From: Chimonanthus salicifolius
Lineage: Eukaryota > Streptophyta > Magnoliopsida > Laurales > Calycanthaceae
Assembly: GCA_013350335.1 (NCBI GenBank)
Contig: CM023540.1
Span: 51,256,552-51,320,551, forward strand
Reading direction: 5' to 3'
Length of the DNA stretch: 64,000 nt
Shown here: positions 23,701 to 35,700 of the stretch, one piece after another
Layout of the letters: each line of letters begins with the position of its first letter
Position numbering within the stretch: the first letter of the stretch is position 1
Notes under the pieces: generated by a model
Database searches by the model: none
Told to the model about the DNA's origin: nothing
What the model saw: only the letters and a program-made list of their open reading frames with translations
Program-made: the position numbers and the translations under genes

Positions 23701-26700
23701 TGTATTCAAAACAACACGTGTTCGAACGACCAGACAATGTTACATCAAGATCATATAACCAAGGGCAACCCAAGATGATGTGTCTGACATCCATAGGAAT
23801 CACATCACACCACAATGAATGGGTACAGGGACACCTCTGAATGACAGAGAGTGACGTGTCATTCACCCATGCAACTCGATGGGGATCAGGATGAGGTTCA
23901 GGTTTCAAACCTAATCGAGCAACTGCTTTGGTAGAAACGGCATTCGTACAACCGACGTTGTTTATGATCAACTTGCAAGATTTCTCGCCATACTTGATAT
24001 AGGTGTGGAAGAAGGTAGTGCGCCACCAATCTTTAGATGGTTCGGATTGGGCGAGGGTACACCTAACCACTGCAAGGGGAGTTGACATCTGGCTAGATGG
24101 CATTATAATTCCTCGAGACTCACAAATATGGAGATGGACTCTGACTAGATGCTATGAACTAATTCTATGTGCAAGGAATGTAATGATGACAATTGTTTTT
24201 TTTTTTTATATAAAATGCAATTTTATTTTATTTTTCAAAAAATAGGATGCAATGCTAAATTATTTTTTTTAGATATAAAATGCAATTTTATTTTATTTTT
24301 CAAAAAATAGGATGCAATGCTAAATTATTTTTTTAGACACTAAATGCAAATCTAGGACCGTGGATGTTTAAGGAAACAACCAAACCTTGCTCTGATACCA
24401 ATTTCAAGCAGGACAAGAGATAGGGTAACCCTAAATGCCTAAATATGGTTCCCTAATGATTAAACGGGAATGAAAATAATGCACCGTCTAAAATAGGCTG
24501 AAATTAAGCAATCAATTATTATATACAATTAATTAGTATAAAATTACCACACATAATCATGCAAATATTAAGAATCTAATGTGTTAAATGATTTAAATGA
24601 GTAATGATATGCTAGATGGGTGATATATGGTAAATAATATAAAAAAAGGGGTAAATGGAGTTGGATAAATGAGAAAAGGGTGTGGTTATCAAGTGATTAC
24701 TTAGGCACGTGGGTGTATTGGGTTTCCAAAAAAAAAGGAAAAGGTTAAGGGTGTGAATGGAAATAACAGGGAATGCTAATGGAGCGGAAGACCTGCGATG
24801 GAAAGGGCTTGCGGCAGCAAGATGGAGGACTTGGGAGGGAAACGAAGGGGTATTTGGAAGTTACGGCAGCAGTAAGAGAGTGTTTTGGGTGTGGCGAAGA
24901 CAGCAGAGAGGTCTAGAGGAGGGCGACAACAGATCTGGGGACTGGAATGGCCTACGATGGCTGTATGGGACTTGGGAAGGCTTAGAAAAGGGGTTGGGAA
25001 GGGACAGAAATAGAATAGGGAAGGGCGGAAACAGTAGGGGGTTCAACGAAGGGTTTCGAATGGATTATGGGCCAAGGGGAGGGGTGTGGCAGTAGTATGG
25101 ATCTAAGCAAGGGGAAGAGAGGAAGAAGAGGAGAGAAAAGTAGAAGAAGAATACCTGAAGAAGATATGGCCTCACGCCAAGGCCTCACGCCTAAATTCCT
25201 TGGAGTCACTCCAAATTCACAGTCGCAAGAGGGTTGCGAAAATCTCAAAGTTTTATTTCATTAATCGTTGGAATAAGCTTACAAGACAGGGGTTTATATA
25301 ATACTATCTTATCCCCAAGTAAGAAACTAAAAAAAACTTGCATTAATATCCTTATCTAAAAATAACTTCAACTAATAAGGCAACATACTAGAAACAAAAA
25401 ACGTGAATAGAAAGATGAGTAATAGAAAGTGCTCTGAATCATGGTGACTTTGAATGTATGCTCCTCCCTCTGCTAAAAAATTATCACCCGCAGAGGGAGA
25501 GAAGGAAGTGCCTAATCTAAGTCAGAACCTATTATCGAACCTTGCTTTGCATACCATGTTGAAAAAAAGAATAGGAAATAGAAGAGGAGGAGAAGAATAG
25601 AGAAATTGTTGTGTCTCCCTTAATCAAGGAGAGACCCTATGATTTATATTTATAGGGAAAACATAATACAAATGAAGAAGGTAAAATCAAATAAAGAAAG
25701 TCCTAAAATGGGAAATACAACCCCCTATTTTTTTAGGTGGTTCGAACACAATGTTCTAATCCACCTTACAACTTTAATCAAAGAAAAAGACTAAGAGGAA
25801 CACTTGCCTTGGGCCTTAATAATTCTTCAAAATGTGTGTTCTTGATGCGGTGCCATTCTATACTTGTTATTTTTGTTTTAGTTTGTTTTAAGGGTATTTT
25901 GGTAAATTTCGTTTATTTTATTTTAAGCAATGGAACTCTTTATTTAAGCTTGTAGCCCTTTGGGGCAAACTTACCGATGAATGAATGAAATAAACTCTAT
26001 GGAGATTTTGCAAATCCTTGACTCTGGCGAGAAGCTTTGGTGAGAAGCCCGCCTTCCTTCCCTGGTACGATCTTGTCTTCTCTCTTCCTCTCCTCTCATC
26101 TTCTCTCTTCTCTTCTTCTTCTCGTCTCTCTTCCCTTTTTCTTCTCTGTTTGCTTTCCCTTACCCTGCTGCAACTGCCAGCCATAGCCTGTCTTGATCTT
26201 CCGCCAGCCTCTCAGCCCAGATCTGCCTTCCTACACTATTTAGAGCTTTCACCCCTCCCAAATCTCCTTCCCTTGCTGCCGCCCCTCCCTAAACTCACAT
26301 CTACACCTGCTGTTCTACAGGTGCTGTTAGCCCCTTTTGGACATTCTGCATTCATCAAGAACCCAGCCAGACCTCTTTCTTAGGCCTTTCCCCTGTCCCA
26401 GATATCCCATACAGTTTCAAATACCGCTGTCCCAAGCTGTTTTGACTTCCTTTTCATATTACACAGTTAAATTTACCCTTGTTTGGTGAGGAATCTATGT
26501 GTTTGTGTGATCTGATAATCTTCTTGGTTTTGAGAGCCTTCTAATTTTGAGCTATGACATGGTTTGGATTGTGATTTTATTACTTACATTGAATCCTCTG
26601 AATTTTATTAACTAATTTAGTTTCTTATTGCTACATAAATCGCATTTAGACATTTAGGGTCACCTTTAGGGTCACCTTTTGTCTTGTCCGGCGTTAAATT

Positions 26701-29700
26701 TGGTATCAGAGCCAGGTTGGGTTGTTTCCTTAAAACACCCACGATCTTATGTTGCATCTTATTTTTATTTTAGAAAAAAAGAAAAAAAAATTCTTTATTT
26801 ATTTATTTTTTTTTTTTAAAAAAAAAAAATCATTCATTGCATATGGACTTTAGGTCATAGCATATAGTCAGAATTCATCCCTATATTTGTGAGTCTAGAG
26901 GAACATTAGTGCGTGTACCCGTGCATGACCACTAGGAGTGGAGTTACCTATCAGAAAGAGTCCGAACCATCCAGCGAAATGTCAGGAGATCAACCCCCAG
27001 TTTGGTTTACTCAGGCCTTTGCCCAATTAGATGCCCGGCTCACTGACCTTAAGAGAGGTCAAGATACCTTAGGTACTGACATGACCGACTTGAGAAACCG
27101 GATTGAAGTCCTTGAAACCCCTAGGAATGATGAGAATGGGTCAGTTCATGAGGATAATGAGAATTTTAAGAATCGAGACCATAGAGGCCGCAGATTTGGT
27201 CACGGTAGATTCCAACAACCACACAGGTATCAGGAACCGATCAACCATGAGGAACGTGCCTTGAAGAATGTGCGATTAGAAGCCCCTGAATTTAAGGGAC
27301 GAGCAGACCCTAAGGTTTTCTCGGATTGGGTGTCAGACATAGATCTCTACTTTGAGTGGCATGATATGTCGGAACCTCGTAGGGTCCGTTTTGCCAAAAT
27401 GAAGTTGATGGGACAAGCTTGGCTTTTCTGGACCACAATGGAACATAAACTCCGGAGGCAAGGAGTTGAATCCGTCAATCTGCATTGGGATGAGATGAAA
27501 GAATATTTGAAAGAAAAGTATATCCCTCTCAGATACAAGCAAAAACTCATTGACCAATGGAACTCTCTACGTCAGGGCAACCAAACCATTGATGAGTACA
27601 TTGAGAAGTTTGATGAGTTTCTTATAAGATGCGAGTTGGATGAGGACCCCAGCCAAACCCTTTCTAGGTTTAGAGTAGATCTTCGTCCTGAGTTCCAGCG
27701 TGAGCTTATCTTACATAGGGTGGAAACTTTAGAGGAAACTTACCAAATAGTCCAAGGTTTAGAAGATTACTTTAAGCAGAATCCTCCAAAGCATTTTGAC
27801 TCTCGGGATGCCAATTCTAGGCCTAATCCGCATGGATCTCGGCAGACTACGGTGAGTCAACCCAAACAAGCCACCAGTACTCCATCCAAGAGCAAGGATG
27901 CAAGTTTTAAGAGAGCTTCTGGTGCGAGCTCTTCTAGGAATGGTCCTCAGTGTTACTACTGTCAGGGATTCGGGCATTTTGCTCGTGAATGTCCTACTAA
28001 GACCAGGAACCAGGAAAGAGCTCTTTTGTTGAGAGAACCACCCATTGAAGAGATTGCCCATGAAGATGGCATAGAAGCTCAATTTCAGGATGAATATCCT
28101 TCGAGTGATGAGGAACTTGATGAAGAGATCGATGCAGATTTTCTTGCAGTAGTTAGATGTGCCTTTGCTCGATCTCAGCCCTCAGAAGATTGGAAGCGCA
28201 CAGCCATTTTCCACACTTACATTAAGTGCGGTGGGAAATCTTACAAATTGATTGTGGATAGTGGAAGTTGTGCAAATGTCGTATCCACCAGCGTGGTTGC
28301 TCGATTGGGTTTGAAGACTGAACCTCATCCTAATCCACATCGAGTTGCGTGGGTCAATGATACGTCAATCCCAATCACTCATCGGTGCCCCGTACCCATT
28401 CAGATCCTCACCTATCAGGACACTGTGTGGTGTGATGTAATCCCTATGGGCGTAGGACACATTATTTTGGGTCGTCCTTGGTTGTTTGATCATGATGTGA
28501 CACTGTTCGGTCAAGCGAACACGTGTAGCTTTGAACATAATGGTAAGAAGATCAAAATCCTCCCTATGCAACCTAGGCCCCCTCACTCAAAACAGGATGA
28601 CACAAAAAGGGACAAACCGAAAACCCCATCAAAGACCCAGTCCAAGTCTCTATATATCATTGCTGCTAAAGAATTTGAAAGAGAGACTAGTGAAACTTCG
28701 GTTGTGTACGCCCTAATGTCGAGAGAGACCTCTCCTGAGATTGGTACTGAGTTGCCAGAGGTTGTAGTTCCGGTCTTTAAGGAATTTCAAGATGTATTTC
28801 CATCTGATTTGCCAAATGAACTACCTCCCATGCGGGACATACAACATGCGATAGATCTTGTCCCTGGGGCGACTTTGCCAAATCTGCCTCATTATAGGAT
28901 GTACCCTAAGGAGCATGAAGAGTTGAAGCGTCAAGTGGATGAGCTTCTACAAAAGGGATTCATCAAGGAAAGTTTAAGCCCGTGCGCTGTGCCAGCCCTC
29001 CTGACACCCAAGAAAGACGGCACCTGGCGCATGTGTATAGATAGCAGGGCTATTAATAAGATCACTGTCAAGTATAGGTTTCCAATCCCACGTCTCGATG
29101 ACATGCTTGACATAATGGCCCGTGCTACTATCTTCTCAAAAATTGACCTCAAGAGTGGATATCATCAAATTCGCATTAGACAAGGAGATGAATGAAAGAC
29201 AGCCTTCAAGACGAAGGATGGTCTGTACGAGTGGATGGTTATGCCTTTTGGTTTGACCAACGCTCCCAGTACATTTATGCAGGTGACGACTCAAGTGTTG
29301 AGACCTCTTATGGGTAAGTTCTTGATGGTATATTTTGATGACATTCTTATCTATAGTACCTCACAAGAACAACACTTGCAGCATCTGAGGTTAGTCTGTG
29401 AGGCTCTTCAGACTGAAAAATTATACGCAAATCTAAAGAAGTGCACATTCATGTCGAATAGGGTTATTTTCTTAGGGTTTATAGTTTCATCTGAAGGTAT
29501 GTCAGCGGACCCCGAAAAAATCAAGGCCATAGTAAGTTGGCCCGAACCGCGGAATATACATGAGGTACGAAGCTTTCACGGCTTAGCAACCTTCTATAGA
29601 CGGTTTATCCGAGGGTTTAGTTCCATCTCGGCTCCCATCACGGACTGTCTAAAAAAAGGGGAGTTCCAATGGACTAAAGCAGCCTCGAAAGCTTTCCAAG

Positions 29701-32700
29701 AGATCAAGACTCATTTGGTCGAAGCTCCTGTCATGCGACTACCAGACTTCTCTAAAGTCTTTGAAGTTGCGTGTGATGCATCTGGTGTTGGTATAGGTAG
29801 AGTCCTAAGTCAGGAAGGACATCCTATCGCTTACTTTAGTGAGAAGTTGAATGAAGCCAAACAACGATATTCCACCTATGACAAAGAGTTCTATGCGGTT
29901 AGGCAAGCACTCCGTCGTTGGAGACATTACCTGTTGCCACACGAATTCGTTTTGTACTCGGACCATGAGGCCTTGAGATATCTCAATTCTCAGAAAAAGT
30001 TAAACTCAAGACATGCCAATTGGGTTCAATGTCTTCAGGAATACACTTTTGTGTTAAAACACAAGGCCGGAGTTTAGAACAAGCCAGTTGATGCATTGAG
30101 TCGTAGGGTTGCACTAATACACTCCATGAGTGTAGAGGTGACCGGGTTTGAGCAATTGAAGGATGAATATCCCACATGCCCGGATTTTGGGGAGTTGTAT
30201 GCTTCACTCTTGAGTGGCCAAGAACGGAATAATAAAGAGTTTCTCATGGTGGATAATTTATTGTTTAAAGGAAGTAAACTCTGCATTCCCCGAACTTCCT
30301 TGCATGATTTTCTTGTTTGGGAGTTACAGCCGGAGGTATGGCCGGACATTTTGGGAGAGACAAGACGATTGCCCTGATTGAAGACAAGTTTTATTGGCCT
30401 AGTCTCAAGAGAGATGTGGCTAAAATCATTGGGCAATGTCGAACTTGCCAACTGGCAAAGCAAAGGAAGCAAAACACAGGATTGCATACGCCTTTGCCAG
30501 TTCCCCATGCTCCTTGGCAGGATATCAGTATGGACTTCGTACTTGGACTTCCGAAGACTATTAAGAAGTACGATTCCATTTTGGTGGTTGTGGACCGTTT
30601 TTCTAAAATGGCCCATTTCCTTCCGTGTTTTAAAACTTCCGATGCGTCTAATATTGCCAAGATATTTTTCGGAGAAATAGTAAGACTGCATGGATTACCA
30701 AAGACGATTGTATCAGATAGGGATGTTAGGTTCATGAGTTATTTTTGGAAGACCCTATGGCACATAATGGGTACTAGGTTACAGTTTTCGTCTGCATATC
30801 ATCCTCAAACGGATGAACAGACTGAGGTAGTTAATCGTAGCCTAGGAAATCTGTTGCGTTGTCTGGTTGGTGAGAATATGAGAACGTGGGATGTTCTACC
30901 GATTGCAGAGTTCGCATATAATAGTTCGATCAATAGATCTATAGGTATGAGTCCCTTTGAAGTCATGCATGGTTATAAGCCTAGGAAGCCTATAGATCTC
31001 ATTCCCATGTCTTTGTCAAATAGGCCATCTGAGTCTGCATCATCATTTGCATATCGCATACATGAATTGCATGCTGAAATTAAAAGAAAAATTAATATGA
31101 GCAATGAAGTGTATAAATCTGCTGCAGATACTCATCGTAGATTCAAAGAATTTAATGTGGGTGATTATGTGATGATCCGCATAAGACCTGAGCGGTTTCC
31201 AAAAGGAACTGTGAAAAAGTTACATGCTCGTAGTGCAGGGCCTTTCAAAATTTTGAGGCGAGTTGGATCCAATGCATACATTGTAGACCTACCATCTGAT
31301 ATGGGTATTAGTCCTACTTTCAATGTGGAAGATTTAGTCCCTTTCCAAGGCCCAACAACTACACCTGTAAGCCCATCATCACATCAATCCCTTAACCATT
31401 CTACTGGCCTACCTGACCCACTTCATGACCCATGGCATGAAGCTTCCCAACTTTCACAGCCTTTACCTATTTTACCTTCCTTGCCACCTAAGAAAGATGA
31501 GATAGAATCTATTCTGAATGAGGAAGTTGTTTCTACACATGCCGGAGGCTATCAGAAGTATCTTGTGAAGTGGAAAAACAGACTGATTACAGACGCCACA
31601 TGGTTGACAGAAAGTGAGCTACAACGACTTGATCCAGACCTTCTAGAGAGATATCGGAGTTTTGTTTCGTCAGAGGTGTCTTCTTCTTCGACAGCAAAAG
31701 ATGATAACAATCACAAAACAGGTTTTCGAGTCTATCAGCGACGACGGAAAAGAGCCGCCCCAACTCCATCATTATGGCTCGATGAATATTCACTTGGTTG
31801 ACATTGAAGACCTCACGTGCTCGTGTTTGCACTATGAAGACCCTACACTGGGAAGACGCGTGTGTGGGAAGATTTGTGTCTTCTCATCTGTTTGAACTCG
31901 AGGTCGAGTTTTTCTCATATGGGGGGATTGATGCGGTGCCATTCTATACTTGTTATTTTGGTTTTAGTTTGTTTTAAGTAAGGGTATTTTGGTAAATTTC
32001 GTTTATTTTATTTTAAGCAATGGAACTCTTTATTTAAGCTTGTAGCCCTTTGGGGCAAACTTACCGATGAATGAATGAAATAAACTCTTTGGAGATTTTG
32101 CAAATCCTTGACTCCGGCGAGAAGCTTTGGTGAGAAGCCCTCCTTCCTTCCCTGGTACGATCTTGTCTTCTCTCTTCCTCTCTTCTCATCTTCTCTCTTC
32201 TCTTCTTCTTCTCCTCTCTCTTCCCTTTTTCTTCTCTGTTTGCTTTCCCTTACCCTGCTGCAACTGCCAGCCATAGCCTGTCTTGATCTTCCGCCAGCCT
32301 CTCAGCCCAGATCTGCCTTCCTACACTATTTAGAGCTTTCACCCCTCCCAAATCTCCTTCCCTTGCTGCCGCCCCTCCCTAAACTCACATCTACCCCTGC
32401 TGTTACCCCCAAACAGTTCTTCTACAGGTGCTGTTAGCCCCTTTTGGACATTCTGCATTCATCAAGAACCCAGCCAGACCTCTTTCTTAGGCCTTTCCCC
32501 TGTCCCAGATATCCCATACAGTTTCAAATACTGCTGTCCCAAGCTGTTTTGACTTCCTTTTCATATTACACAGTTAAATTTACCCCTGTTTGGTGAGGAA
32601 TCTATGTGTTTGTGTGATCTGATAACCTTCTTGGTTTTGAGAGCCTTCTAATTTTGAGCTATGACATGGTTTGGATTGTGATTTTATTACTTACATTGAA

Positions 32701-35700
32701 TCCTCTGAATTTTATTGATTATTTGTGGTAGATTTTATTATTCTAATTGTTATTATTAATTTTAATTTTAATTTCAGCCTAATTTAGTTTCTTATTGCTG
32801 CATAAATCGCATTTAGGCATTTAGGGTCACCTTTTGTCTTGTCCTGCGTCAGTTCTTCTTGTAAATGTCTCTGCACCTTCTTCCTTTAGATCAGGTCCAT
32901 CTTTGTTGAGTATTGGCACAGCGGAACATGGGTACTAGGACAGTGATATGATTTATTTTGGGTCCTAGAGAAACATCCACATCGTCATCATTAATGAAGT
33001 ATTGAATACACGATTATATCCTTGTTAAAGAATAATGAAGATGGAGTGATGAGGGGATGAACGCTCTCTGATAGTTGTTACATATTTTCCAATGTTCAGG
33101 ACTATCTTTTGAATTCAGTCAGCTGTGTATTTATAAGACAGTTTTGCAACGACTGAGTCTCGAAGCCTCCAGGTTTTCTTCGAGGCCTCCAACCTATATA
33201 AGATAATACAACACACTGGTTTTTCCAATTTCAAACCTTAATTTTTAATGATATGTAGTCAAAGACCAGCTCACTTATTTGATTTCCAATCAAGATATTT
33301 GACTTGACAAGGCATGAGGTGGCAAGATGATATTCAAAGATCTTTTAAAATCAAAGGGAGCCTCTTGAAATATTCTAGATTTTTTATTGGCAATCATGAT
33401 AAGGATCGAGTTAATAAGAGGCTGAAAAGATTTTCCATGATCTTTCAAATAAGGAGCCTCTTAAGATTTTCCAGATATGTAAACTTTTCAAAAACAAAGA
33501 GCCTTTCCAAATATGTATAAGATTGCCAATCATGATAAGACTTAGGATTTTTTGAAATCAAGGGGAGCCTTTCCCTTTTCCAGATTTTTCTTACCATACC
33601 TTGTGAGATTTTTGGTCAAAGGACAGAGGGACTTGAGACTTCACGCTGAAATCCAGTTGTCATAATTTTCACTCAGATATGGACAATCTTTGAGGCCTCG
33701 AGGCTAAACTAAACATTTTTCAGATTTCCAATTTATTAACCATTGATTTCTATAGGCTTGACCTAAGGTCCACGATAGTCCACTTATCTGTGTGCCAATC
33801 ACATGTTCGGTGTAGACTCTTCTATGCATAGTAGATCTTCTGACATCTTTACATTCTTTTAAGGCAAGGTCCAACACACACGGTTACGCTCGGTCATGGA
33901 ATTGACAATACATAGACTCGGTCAAACCAGGCACTAACAATCTTAACAATGACAACAGCATTAAGTGTAGACAATAGATTGACATATTCTCCCAACTCTC
34001 TCTTTGAAAGGGGACACCTAAATTCTAGACTCCAATCTCCCCCCCCCCCCCCCCTTTCTCTTTTTTTTCCCTTAAAAAAAAAAGATAGCACTTACACTCG
34101 ATCCCCTTTACCCACCACAAATCTCAACTCTTTTCTAAATACACTGCTAATAAAAGATTCCACACTCCCCACTTTGAAGGCTACTCTCAACACCCAAGAC
34201 CTTTTTATTAATTTCAACTCACTCAGATCCCACTCCCCTTGCCCCTCCCCATATAGAGAATAGAGGACCATTCTCCACGAGGCTTCACTTCCTTCCTGTA
34301 TCTCCACTTGCATAGAAGAGCTCCATTTCTATCTCTAAACTTGGTAATACCCAAACCACCATTTTTTTGGCTTCAACAGATCCTCCCATTTAACTAAATG
34401 TACCTTCACCGTATCGCCAGTCCCCTCCCACAAAAAGTCCCTTTCAATCTTCTCAAGCCTTCTTGCCACCGAACTTGAAATTTAGAACAATGGCATATAA
34501 ATAGTGGAAAGTTTGATTAAGGTCAATTAAGGTCCAACATGTTAGAGCCCCGGTTTATCCGTGTCTCCTCTTGTCAATTTCATGCCCTTCTCAAGACCTT
34601 GCCTTGGAAGGTTATATTGAAGGATCGGATGAAGGCCTTGAAGATTGCAAAGGACATCTATGGTGTGGCAACCAAACAAGTAAATTAGCCTCTAAATGAA
34701 CTTAGGTTGGGTTCAAAATATTAAATCTTAAACGTAAAATTAATCTAGGCCCAAACCCAAAGCCCATGTGTAAAAAGGACTAAATCCAAAGCCCAAGTGC
34801 ATACTGTCACATTTACTAGGTTCGACCTGTCGAGAGACCTTTCTTTTTGTCCTCTTTTTGTTGCTTTCGGGTTCGATCGATCGAATGTGTTCGACATGTC
34901 GACGAGACCTTTTGGAAATCTTATTGATCAGTCGAATGTGTTCAACATGTCGACGAGACCTTTTGGAAATCTTATTTTCGACATATCGAAAATTCTCGAC
35001 ATGTCGAGGACACTATCTTTTAAACATAGCATCATCCGTATGTGTGTCGACATGTCGAGACTTCTCCTTCCGCTCCTCGACATGTCGAAGAGTCCGTTGA
35101 ATAGCCATTTTAATTCTGCTTATAAATACGAATTAAGCTTAATGAAATGGTAGAGAGCAAGAAAAATAAAGGAGAGAAATTAAGCAAAGAGAGTACAAGG
35201 GAGACAACCCAAGAACCTAATCGGAGAATCATTTCCCTACACCCATTGTCTCCAGTCACTACAATGAAACAGTAAAACCTTTGTGATTAATAACAATTTT
35301 CTGGGGGCCACTGTAGTACCATACCCAAGCTAGGTTGCCCACATCAAAAGGTCTGAAGCATAAATCACTGGAGCGTGCAATCTACACCTTTGAAGAACAC
35401 ATTAGAAGATCTGCACAAGACCCAAAGGCAAGTGTTCTTCTTTTCATATTTATTTCATTTAATATTGTGAGATGGATTAGATCTCTGTGTGATCGAACCA
35501 CCATAAAAAATAAGTGTTAAAGAGTAGACCTCGGTGGTTGAACCTTTCAAAATCTAGGTGTGTATTGATAGGGTAATTTTATCCTTTCATAGTGTGTTTC
35601 AGATAGCCCAAAGTTGGGTGAGTCCAAGAGTGGATGTAGGTTCAGGTGAACCAAACCACTATAAATCGTTGTGTTTGCATGGTTTGATTTGTTAGATTGT

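Larger units (their letters stand above)
20558..25441 (-). mobile_element. Ty3/gypsy chromovirus deletion derivative, minus strand, with both LTRs
   Basis: The element is bounded by LTRs at 20558-22103 (3') and 24404-25441 (5') and by a perfect 5-bp duplication. LTR ends are TGATGC...GCGTCA in the 3' copy. The PBS (TGGTATCAGAGC) is the complement of 24389-24400 and the polypurine tract is AAATGGGGAG (complement of about 22107-22116). The internal part is only about 2.3 kb: a protease-region frame (24103-23543), then directly integrase C-terminus and chromodomain remnants (23306-22233). Gag, reverse transcriptase, RNase H and the integrase core are gone. What remains is clearly related to the plus-strand element at 25843-32851. 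Confidence 0.92.
17382..25721 (-). mobile_element. Possible non-coding LTR element (LARD/TRIM-like), minus strand, carrying nested insertions
   Basis: Two short LTR-like copies (17382-17588 and 25557-25721) are in direct orientation. The right copy is preceded by TTGCTTTGCATACCA (25542-25555), a decayed minus-strand tRNA-Met primer-binding site one base from the LTR. The left copy is followed by a C-run, giving a polypurine tract on the minus strand. With the gypsy element at 20558-25441 removed, the internal region is about 3.1 kb and has no recognisable retrotransposon protein. The outer end of the right LTR is diverged or truncated and no target-site duplication could be fixed, so this is a tentative model. 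Confidence 0.4.
25843..32851 (+). mobile_element. Ty3/gypsy chromovirus with both LTRs, nearly complete
   Basis: A 7.0-kb element: 5' LTR 25843-26696, PBS 26701-26713, gag-pol 26925-31801, polypurine tract 31921-31927, 3' LTR 31929-32851, and a perfect GTTCT duplication. Pol order is protease, reverse transcriptase, RNase H, integrase, chromodomain, so it is a chromovirus; the chromodomain and C-terminus recall the Galadriel branch, but the clade is not proven. The two LTRs differ by few substitutions plus some indels: about 70 bp and 17 bp are missing from the 5' copy, which also has a short tandem duplication near its end. That suggests a fairly recent insertion. It lies antisense in intron 3 of MMS19. 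Confidence 0.95.
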
